Of a DNA stretch of 13,522 nucleotides, positions 1 through 6,571 are shown piece by piece. The position numbers and the translations under genes are program-made. How positions within the stretch are numbered: position 1 is the stretch's first letter; every line of letters starts with the position of its first letter. The stretch covers positions 1 through 13,522 of the forward strand of contig JALUEA010000058.1 of the NCBI GenBank assembly GCA_027053135.1, written 5' to 3'. The notes beneath the pieces were generated by a model. It did not search any database. It was not told the DNA's origin and saw nothing but the letters and a program-made list of their open reading frames with translations. Origin of the DNA: Candidatus Altimarinota bacterium. GTDB lineage: Bacteria; Patescibacteriota; Gracilibacteria; CAIRYL01.

Positions 1-8
1 ATACTATT

Positions 9-35
9 ATATAAAGTATAATGAATACTTTATAT
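9..35 (+). promoter_or_regulatory. Palindrome containing a perfect -10 box, upstream of the first gene
   Basis: Bases 9-19 (ATATAAAGTAT) and 25-35 (ATACTTTATAT) form a perfect 11-bp inverted repeat around a 5-base centre. A perfect TATAAT lies at 17-22, inside the repeat, so a start near 29 would give a leader of about 40 bases for the gene at 69. The -35 region would fall outside the window. The overlap of -10 box and palindrome suggests a promoter with an operator. An AT-only hairpin ending an upstream gene is the alternative, but only four T's follow it. Confidence 0.45.
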
Positions 36-68
36 TTTAAATAAGAAAACTATAACCACAAATACAAA

Positions 69-1181
69 ATGAATTATACCAAAACACCAATATCAAATAC
101 CTTATCTTCAAAAGATTCTCAAAAATCATCTTTCTTCCAAAAGAAGCTAAATCCTCTTTTTCTGTATTTAGGAACTTTCTTTCTCGGAGGACTTACAACC
201 GCAATTTTTTTCCTCCCCACTAGTTCTTCATTCTCCCAAATTCATGACCCCATTTCTGCTCAAATTCTCCCTCAACAAAATAAAAAAACCGAACCAAACA
301 AAACTCCATATCCTTTCGAACCAATATCTTTTGTTCATTATGGAAAAAATGGAATAGATGAGTTATGGGAAATACAATATGGAAATCCAAATATATCTCA
401 CCTTCAAAACTATAAAATATTGGGATTAACAAATCTTTTATCATTTAAAAAACAACATTCTAGCACTCAGGTAAACCACGAACAACATTCTAACACGCAA
501 ACAAATAACACTCATTCCTCCCCTTCTCACCAAAACCCACCGAGCAATTCGTCATCTCAAAAGAAACCAGGAGAATGTCTTGTATCTGCCTGTAAAGAAG
601 ATATTATAAAATGGTCTCCAGATAAAAAATTTTTTACAGTCAGTAATCTTAAGAGAGGTGGTCTTCCACGAGTTGGCACAAATCTCGATTCTCAAACACG
701 AATTTGCCAAGAACATGGAGGATCTCTCCAAAACTATGATTTTGGACATGTAGCAGGACAACGAGCAAGTATAGCCGAATTTTACGAAAATGATCCGTCT
801 TGGGAAAAGACTTATGATCACAATACAGTAACGTACTCCGTGGATTGTAATCCTCTCCCACAACATACAGTATCTATAAAGGAAGACCATATTGGAAAAT
901 GTATAACCCGATTTTGTGGTGGTGATGAGGTTAATGTCCATACCGATAACAAAACTTTTACCGTTTCTAAAATTCGAAGATATAGTTTTCCTGTAGAATG
1001 GAATATAAAAACATTAAACCAAGTGTGCGCCGAACATAATGGTATATATCATCTCAATGCGACCTATTTTCCATGGGACGCCAAAATTCGTGGAGTCGAG
1101 CGATGGGATTCTCATTGGGGAAATGGAAGTGATGTCAGTGCGAACAAAGCGATAGATACTGTCGAATGCATCAGCAAATAA
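69..1181 (+). CDS. Exported protein of unknown function with two tandem four-cysteine modules
   Basis: I do not recognise this 370-residue protein. It has a short basic N-terminus, one hydrophobic segment at about 29-50 (signal anchor, C-terminus probably outside), a region at 55-125 without clear motifs, and a Ser/Asn/Gln/Thr/His-rich linker at about 129-166 that begins with two copies of a 10-residue unit (QHSSTQ, QHSNTQ). The rest is two related modules. Module 1 has cysteines at 170, 175, 213 and 260; module 2 at 278, 283, 320 and 367, so the spacings are 5/38/47 and 5/37/47. Shared landmarks are TVS-[NK]-[LI]-[KR]-R, C-x-EH-[GN]-G and a final V-[DE]-C. All eight cysteines of the protein are in the modules, which suggests disulfides outside the cell. 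The gene converges on the next one with a 5-base gap. No Shine-Dalgarno is visible before the ATG. Confidence 0.8.
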   Translation: MNYTKTPISNTLSSKDSQKSSFFQKKLNPLFLYLGTFFLGGLTTAIFFLPTSSSFSQIHDPISAQILPQQNKKTEPNKTPYPFEPISFVHYGKNGIDELWEIQYGNPNISHLQNYKILGLTNLLSFKKQHSSTQVNHEQHSNTQTNNTHSSPSHQNPPSNSSSQKKPGECLVSACKEDIIKWSPDKKFFTVSNLKRGGLPRVGTNLDSQTRICQEHGGSLQNYDFGHVAGQRASIAEFYENDPSWEKTYDHNTVTYSVDCNPLPQHTVSIKEDHIGKCITRFCGGDEVNVHTDNKTFTVSKIRRYSFPVEWNIKTLNQVCAEHNGIYHLNATYFPWDAKIRGVERWDSHWGNGSDVSANKAIDTVECISK

Positions 1182-1186
1182 CCAAA

Positions 1187-2209
1187 TTATACCCTTTCAA
1201 TATCCACCAGTAAATGTGGATAAAAATGTTTCAGAAACGCGAGATTTCCTTTTTCTTGAATGGAAAAAACACCACTTACAATAATTTTTTTTTGTAATGC
1301 AATAATTTCCGAAATAAATGCCCCTCCACACTTCCCAACCACTATTTCTGCATCAGTATAATATCGCATGATTTGCGTAGAATCGACCCAGCCTAAAACT
1401 TCTATAGTATTTTTATTTTGGAGAGTATTTTTATATTGTATTTTTCGCATTTTTTCATAATTTTTCCCAGCTAAAATTATAATATTATAATTTTTATATT
1501 CTATAGAAGTAAGAAGTTTTTGAATAATTTCTTCTTCATTCCCAAATAACACATTATGAAAAAAACAAAGTACTCCTTTCTTTTTTTTCTCTTCCTGTTT
1601 TCTTTTCCTGTTCTGTGCTTTGTGTATAAGAAGTGGAAATGCTCCTACTGTTATTTTCCTCTGATTTTCTCGTGTATTTATATTGGGTATATGCTGTAAA
1701 ACATATTGTTTAGCGTGCTCATCTAAAAGGCGTATTTCCGAAACATATTCCCAATTCCATATCCACGACAAATGAGGTGTATAAAAATCAGTTACTTGAA
1801 TAATAATCTTTGCCTTCCCATTCACACATGAGTGCAATACCTGAAGCATTGGAAATGTTATATAAATTTCCAGCGGATTTTGTTTCTTCTGAAGGGTGTG
1901 TATGAAAGTATTTAACTGACGAAAACACGTATTGATAAATACAGTATCAAACCATGAACAAGACTGCCTATTCGTCAGGGTATACAATTTTTCTAATATC
2001 CAAAAAGGAACATGATCAAAAATCCATTTTAATACTTTTCCCAGTGTATACTGCTCAGCGATATCAATTATTTCTATTTGTTCGATTTGCTCTTTTATTC
2101 CCTTTTTTTTCAATTGTTCAGCAATACCTAAGGCCGCCGTTTTATGCCCATTCCCAAATCCTGCCGTCAAAATAAGAATCTGTTTTTGCATCATTTTCAT
2201 AAGTTTCAT
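1187..2209 (-). CDS. GT28/MGDG-synthase-family glycosyltransferase, short at the C-terminus
   Basis: Probable glycosyltransferase adding a sugar from a nucleotide-sugar donor to a lipid acceptor at the inner membrane face. The N-terminus has the monogalactosyldiacylglycerol-synthase signature ILILTAGFGNGHKTAA (glycine-rich loop with GxGH). A middle segment VTDFYTPHLSW matches the conserved VTD...W region, and GKCGGAFISE near the C-terminus corresponds to the donor-site loop of GT28 enzymes (usually KPGG..xSE). The protein stops soon after EKGNLAFL, so the last 40-60 residues usual in the family seem to be missing. The start chosen at 2209 makes an ATGA overlap with the dprA stop; an ATG at 2221 adds four residues. 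Cotranscribed with dprA. Substrates cannot be deduced. Confidence 0.75.
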   Translation of the reverse strand: MKLMKMMQKQILILTAGFGNGHKTAALGIAEQLKKKGIKEQIEQIEIIDIAEQYTLGKVLKWIFDHVPFWILEKLYTLTNRQSCSWFDTVFINTCFRQLNTFIHTLQKKQNPLEIYITFPMLQVLHSCVNGKAKIIIQVTDFYTPHLSWIWNWEYVSEIRLLDEHAKQYVLQHIPNINTRENQRKITVGAFPLLIHKAQNRKRKQEEKKKKGVLCFFHNVLFGNEEEIIQKLLTSIEYKNYNIIILAGKNYEKMRKIQYKNTLQNKNTIEVLGWVDSTQIMRYYTDAEIVVGKCGGAFISEIIALQKKIIVSGVFSIQEKGNLAFLKHFYPHLLVDIERV

Positions 2210-3312
2210 CGTCGTACCCATCCAACAGCAGGTATTTCTTCAACACCGCCTGCCAATGCCATCATCATTAACAAAGACGAAAGTTTTGGGGCAGGAATAC
2301 CTGTTTTTTTCACAAGAGTATCAAAATGTTGTGGCGAATACGATAAACTCTTATAAATATTTTTTTCATCAGAATTTTTGGGAACATATTTTGCATTATG
2401 CAACGCAGAAAAAAGAGTGTGTTGTTTCACACCAAAAACCTTAAGTATATCAGAAGCAGATTGTACAAGAGTTGCCCCATCTTGTATTAGAGTATTTGGA
2501 CCTTTTGAAAATGGAGAACGAATCGATCCCGGAACAGCAAAAACATATTTTCCTTGTTTTTTTGCACAGTTCGCCGTAATAAGCGATCCAGATTTTTCTT
2601 TTCCTTCTATTACCAATACTCCATCACTAAATCCAGACACTAATCGGTTTCTGCGTGGGAAATTATATGGTGTAGGAGAAGTCCCAAACGGAAACTCAGA
2701 AAACACAACACCATTCTTCATAATATCTTGTGCGAGTTTCCTGTTTTCTGATGGGTAGACACAATCAAGTCCCGTTCCCCAAAATGCAACCGTTGGTGTT
2801 CCCTGTTGAATTGCGTGTGTATGAGCAAGCGTATCTACTCCAGAAGCCATCCCAGAAACAAGCGTAAAGCCAGCTTGAGAAAGTTCTGGAAGAAGAGACT
2901 CACATGCCCATTTCCCGTCTGCAGTAACTGTTCGACTTCCAACAACGGCAATTGATTTTCTTGTTAGTTTCGTAAAGTCTCCTTTTGCAAACAAAAAAAC
3001 AGGAGCATCGTCTATGGTTTTTAAACTTTCTGGAAAATCGTCATCATCATGACACAAAACTATTCCTCCATATTTTTTTAAGCTTTCTTTTGCTTTTACG
3101 AGATCAAGTGATCGTGTTTTTTTCAGAATTTTTTCCTGTGTTTTTGGATGAATCCCCATGTATTTCATTTCATCTCTCAAAATCTGCTCCTTTGTATTTG
3201 TATAATGTTTTCGTGCATTTTCTAAACTTCCATACATTTCCAACATTTTTCTATATGTTCCTATTCGAAGACAATCCGCTGTTGCCCAAAAAAGTTTTGT
3301 TTCTATATTCAT
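2206..3312 (-). CDS. dprA: DNA-processing protein DprA
   Basis: DprA binds incoming single-stranded DNA in the cytoplasm and loads RecA onto it during natural transformation. The 368-residue protein has an N-terminal helical region (1-75) and a Rossmann-like DNA-binding domain with IAVVGSR at 121-127, SGMASGVDTLAH at 153-164, FPRRNRLVSG at 218-227, SGSLITA at 241-247 and VPGSI...GPNTLIQDGA at 260-280. A C-terminal winged-helix-like segment (about 310-368) is typical of long DprA versions. The stop is TGA in a 4-base ATGA overlap with the glycosyltransferase gene, supporting a standard code and translational coupling. recA is also in this window but about 8 kb away. It is divergent from tpiA, with 111 bases between. 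No Shine-Dalgarno is seen. Confidence 0.96.
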   Translation of the reverse strand: MNIETKLFWATADCLRIGTYRKMLEMYGSLENARKHYTNTKEQILRDEMKYMGIHPKTQEKILKKTRSLDLVKAKESLKKYGGIVLCHDDDDFPESLKTIDDAPVFLFAKGDFTKLTRKSIAVVGSRTVTADGKWACESLLPELSQAGFTLVSGMASGVDTLAHTHAIQQGTPTVAFWGTGLDCVYPSENRKLAQDIMKNGVVFSEFPFGTSPTPYNFPRRNRLVSGFSDGVLVIEGKEKSGSLITANCAKKQGKYVFAVPGSIRSPFSKGPNTLIQDGATLVQSASDILKVFGVKQHTLFSALHNAKYVPKNSDEKNIYKSLSYSPQHFDTLVKKTGIPAPKLSSLLMMMALAGGVEEIPAVGWVRR

Positions 3313-3423
3313 AATTTATTTCTTTTTCCCAAAAAAACAATACTGCTATTGTACATTTTTTTTTCTTCTTATGGTAGTATTTGTGATAGTATTTACATAC
3401 GCTTTCTTTTACACTATAGAACA

Positions 3424-4110
3424 ATGATTATTCTCACGAATTTTAAAGCATATCCCAGTGCCGTATTTGAAAATGCTCGTCAGCTTGTTCAGACGCATAT
3501 AGAGGTTCAAACAGATATTCTAAAAACACGACCAGATGTTCAATTTGCTGTTGCGGTCAATACACTTGATTTGCAATCACTCTGCAAAGAATTTTCTGAT
3601 CATATTGATATTTATGCACAACACTGCGATAATGCCCATTTTGGATCGTCTACCGGAAAAATTCTTCCTGAAATGCTGTATCAAATGGGAGTAAAAGGAG
3701 TCATTCTAAATCATAGCGAAAATCGGTTTCCAAGCGAAAATGATTTTGAAGCATTACGATCGACTATTGCGTGTGCGAAAAACGCTGGTTTAACGGTAGT
3801 GTGCTGTGCCGAAACAGCCGAAGAAGGAGCATTTCTTTCTCAGCATTCAAATGCTGATTTTATAGCTATTGAACCACCAGAACTTATAGGAGGAGATGTT
3901 TCGGTTTCAACAAGTCGTCCAGAACTCATTTCTGAAAGTGTTACCAAAATTGGTGAAAAAAAAGTCTTAATTGGTGCTGGTATTAAAACAGGAAAAGATG
4001 TTAGTATTGCTCTGAAAAAAGGTGCTATTGGAGTATTGCTTGCTAGTGGTGTCACAAAATCATCACATCCAAACACTGTCTTACAGAATCTTGCTACTGC
4101 GCATCAATAA
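3424..4110 (+). CDS. tpiA: Triosephosphate isomerase, short archaeal type
   Basis: Interconverts dihydroxyacetone phosphate and glyceraldehyde-3-phosphate in glycolysis/gluconeogenesis. At 228 residues it is shorter than the usual bacterial enzyme (about 250) and follows the archaeal pattern: NFKAYP at 6-11, AQHCD at 65-69, STGKILPE at 76-83, LNHSENR at 95-101, AIEPPELIG at 148-156, GAGIKTGKDV at 184-193 and LLASGV at 205-210. Catalytic residues fit as Asn6, Lys8, His97 and Glu150, with the phosphate-gripping GAGI and ASG loops. The start at 3424 is chosen because MIILTNFK is the first barrel strand; the in-frame ATG at 3349 would add 25 residues unlike any TIM barrel. It is followed 30 bases later by secD on the same strand. 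No Shine-Dalgarno. Confidence 0.95.
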   Translation: MIILTNFKAYPSAVFENARQLVQTHIEVQTDILKTRPDVQFAVAVNTLDLQSLCKEFSDHIDIYAQHCDNAHFGSSTGKILPEMLYQMGVKGVILNHSENRFPSENDFEALRSTIACAKNAGLTVVCCAETAEEGAFLSQHSNADFIAIEPPELIGGDVSVSTSRPELISESVTKIGEKKVLIGAGIKTGKDVSIALKKGAIGVLLASGVTKSSHPNTVLQNLATAHQ

Positions 4111-4140
4111 AAATTATCTCTTATATTTTCTCTTTCTCAT

Positions 4141-6129
4141 ATGAAAAATACTTGGTTTTGGCTAAAGTTTACATTTCTTCTCTTCTTTACAATCTCATTA
4201 GGAATATTTAACCTACCACCATCATTCCAATCAAAACTTCCACCATCTATACAACAGACAATAAATGCATATAAAATAAAACTTGGAATCGATTTGTCGG
4301 GAGGAACAAAATTAGAATACAAAATTGATTTTTCTGAAGCCGAACAAAAACTTGGAATTGCATCAGAAAATAATAATAATCCAAATACTCCATCATTAAA
4401 AAAATCTGAAATTGCAGCTGGAGTAGTGAAAACACTTAAAAAACGAATAGATCCCGATGGAACAAAAGAAGTAGCCGTTTTCTCTTCTCATAGAGGAAAT
4501 GATTGGTTTGTAACAGTTGAGCTTACATCTGATATTGATACACCTGAAAACAGGGCAAAACTTGCGAAAGTAACCTCTCTTGAGTTTAAAACACCAAGAA
4601 GTCTTGAATCTATCCAACAAGAAGCAAAAAAAATTCTTGAAAACGCTATCGAAAAGAAACAATCGTTTGATGCGGTAGCACTTCCTCTTACCAAAACAAA
4701 AGAAGGTCGAGTCCTCAATCTTGAAGACGCGTTTTTAGATGAAGTAACAAATGCAACATTTGGAGATAAGGACCTTGCGAAAAAACTTATAACCCAAAAC
4801 CCAGACTTTGTAGGGTGGGACCCAGCCCCTCAATACTTCCCAAATGGTATTACTCTTTTAACCTATTACACATCACCTCTTAAACAAAAAGAACGAGTCT
4901 CTCTTCATGCCAAAAAAAGTTTTTCTGAAGCAGCGAAAAAATTTCCAGTAGAAACAAATCTGAGTATCGATCAAGTTTTAGAAAAAACGCATATTAAAGA
5001 AATAAAAGAGCTTTCAAACCTTGCTGAAGGCGATGCAAATGTATATGGATCAGATCTCATTAAAAAAGAGAAATTTGATTCCAAAACAGGAAAATATCTT
5101 TATAGTCTCATAAATCTCTCAACACTCGACCAATCAGCCCGAGAAGAGTATAAACTCAAAGAAGTACCGCATACAGAAGATGCACGGTCTCTTCGATTTC
5201 TCTATCTAAGCCTTTCTCCATGGGCACCTACCGCTCTTGATGGAGGAAAGTTTAAAGTAGCAAAAGTTGGAACGGATAAAAACACTGGTAAACCCGTTGT
5301 AAATATCGAGTTTACACAAGAAGGAGGAAAAATATTCGGTCAAATAACAGGAGAGCTCGCAAAACATACCAATACTATCTGTGGGAAACATGGTGACCAA
5401 TTTGCCATGTTTGTCGATCACGAAAATATATCTGCCCCATGTGTTAGAGAACGAATAAATGGAAATGCGCAAATTTCACTTGGCGGAAAAAACATTCATA
5501 TTGTGAAAAAAGAAGCAATGGAATTAGCAGAAAAATTAAACTCGGGAGCAACTCCAGCACCAATTCATCTCACATCAGAACGAAAAATTTCGGCAAGTTT
5601 AGGAGCTCAAGCCCTCTCACTTTCACTTAAAGCAGCAATAATTGGGTTTACTCTTGTTTCAATATGGATGCTGTTTTTCTTCCGATTTGCCGGGTTTTTA
5701 GCAATAGTAGCACTTGGATTTTATGCCTTATTACTCATCTCTCTTTTTAAGTATTTTGGGTTTGTATTAACCTTATCAGGAGTAGCAGGAGTTATATTAT
5801 CAATTGGTATGGCAGTCGATGCGAATGTCTTAATTTATGAACGAATAAAAGAAGAACTCAAAAAAGGTGAAAGTTTTGATTCTGCCGTTATGATAGGATT
5901 TGATAAAGCATGGTCATCAATACGAGATTCGAATATCTCATCTCTCATAACATGTTTTATCCTGTTTGCTCTCGGAACATCAATTATCAAAGCATTTTCA
6001 ATTACTCTTGCACTTGGTATAATCGTCTCTATGTTTACTGCTATAACCTTTACACGGTACTTAATAATTGCAATCACACCAAAAAAACTCAAGAAAACTC
6101 CATCACTCTTTATCGGATTAAAAGACTAA
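4141..6129 (+). CDS. secD: Protein translocase subunit SecD with a large insert in its exported domain
   Basis: SecD uses proton motive force at the membrane to help pull preproteins out of SecYEG. The 662-residue protein has an N-terminal membrane helix (about 8-25), the D1 motif LGIDLSGGTKLEY at 48-60, a first exported lobe to about 150, a second lobe at about 350-460 with LDGGKF and VDHENISAP, and a C-terminal block of membrane helices (about 497-645) with AVDANVLIYERIKEE at 558-572. Residues about 152-345 are an insert I cannot match to the core fold; EAKKILENAIEKKQSFDAVA at 161-180 faintly recalls parvulin-type isomerase helices. Cys414 and Cys434 bracket the conserved ISAP stretch. secF does not follow; riboflavin kinase starts 9 bases downstream. 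Long for a minimal SecD, about the size of the E. coli protein (615). Confidence 0.95.
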   Translation: MKNTWFWLKFTFLLFFTISLGIFNLPPSFQSKLPPSIQQTINAYKIKLGIDLSGGTKLEYKIDFSEAEQKLGIASENNNNPNTPSLKKSEIAAGVVKTLKKRIDPDGTKEVAVFSSHRGNDWFVTVELTSDIDTPENRAKLAKVTSLEFKTPRSLESIQQEAKKILENAIEKKQSFDAVALPLTKTKEGRVLNLEDAFLDEVTNATFGDKDLAKKLITQNPDFVGWDPAPQYFPNGITLLTYYTSPLKQKERVSLHAKKSFSEAAKKFPVETNLSIDQVLEKTHIKEIKELSNLAEGDANVYGSDLIKKEKFDSKTGKYLYSLINLSTLDQSAREEYKLKEVPHTEDARSLRFLYLSLSPWAPTALDGGKFKVAKVGTDKNTGKPVVNIEFTQEGGKIFGQITGELAKHTNTICGKHGDQFAMFVDHENISAPCVRERINGNAQISLGGKNIHIVKKEAMELAEKLNSGATPAPIHLTSERKISASLGAQALSLSLKAAIIGFTLVSIWMLFFFRFAGFLAIVALGFYALLLISLFKYFGFVLTLSGVAGVILSIGMAVDANVLIYERIKEELKKGESFDSAVMIGFDKAWSSIRDSNISSLITCFILFALGTSIIKAFSITLALGIIVSMFTAITFTRYLIIAITPKKLKKTPSLFIGLKD

Positions 6130-6138
6130 CTTTTTCAT

Positions 6139-6567
6139 ATGACGATATTTACAGGAGAAACACAAACAGGCGACAGACGCGGACGAACCCTCGGGTTTCC
6201 GACCATAAATATCCGCGTTTCGTCACTTACGAAACAATTAGAATTACAAAAAAATTCTGGAGTCTTTATAGTGACGCTTACCTACCAAAACCAAACGGTA
6301 TTTGGTCTCCTTCATCTTGGACCACGCCCAACCTTTCAGAACACAGAATTTCGTATTGAAATTTATGTATTAGAAACACTTACCAAAAGTGCCACTGATT
6401 TTTTAAAAAACATACCAGAAAAAAGCAAAATCCAGTTTCGCCTAATCAAAAAAATTCGTGAAGTCCAAAAATTTCGGTCTCAATCCGATCTCATTTCTCA
6501 AATAAAAAAAGATGTTAAAATGGCTGAAGTATGGTACCAAACGGAGTATACACCAAATACTCCTTAA
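6139..6567 (+). CDS. ribF: Stand-alone riboflavin kinase domain (RibF C-terminal half)
   Basis: Predicted to phosphorylate riboflavin to FMN with ATP. The 142-residue protein matches only the C-terminal kinase domain of bifunctional bacterial RibF: GRTLGFPTINI at residues 15-25 (canonical GRxLGFPTANI), SGVFIVTL around 40, FGLLHLGPRPTF around 55-66 with the conserved G.RPTF, an FRIEIYVLE strand, and a C-terminal IREVQKF...LISQIKKD helix. The N-terminal FMN adenylyltransferase half (normally about 180 residues) is absent, and the preceding gene is secD, so it was not simply split off here. FAD synthesis would need another enzyme or import. The tpiA-secD-ribF run is probably one transcript. It ends 4 bases from the convergent rlmD stop with no visible terminator. 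Confidence 0.88.
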   Translation: MTIFTGETQTGDRRGRTLGFPTINIRVSSLTKQLELQKNSGVFIVTLTYQNQTVFGLLHLGPRPTFQNTEFRIEIYVLETLTKSATDFLKNIPEKSKIQFRLIKKIREVQKFRSQSDLISQIKKDVKMAEVWYQTEYTPNTP

Positions 6568-6571
6568 AATT

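Noticed and set aside
2206..2208. TGA read as glycine (code 25)
   Set aside because: The TGA forms a typical ATGA overlap between dprA and the next gene, no other gene has in-frame TGA, and CGA codons are frequent.
3337..3359. Hairpin ACAATA-CTGC-TATTGT flanked by T-runs between dprA and tpiA
   Set aside because: A 6-bp, AT-rich stem in a divergent intergenic region with no gene to terminate on either strand.
3392..3420. TTTACA-N17-TATAGA as tpiA promoter
   Set aside because: The -10 ends only 3 bases before the tpiA ATG, so the transcript would start inside or after the start codon.
3349..3423. Upstream in-frame ATG extending tpiA by 25 residues
   Set aside because: The TIM barrel starts at MIILTNFK; the extension is hydrophobic filler from the intergenic region.
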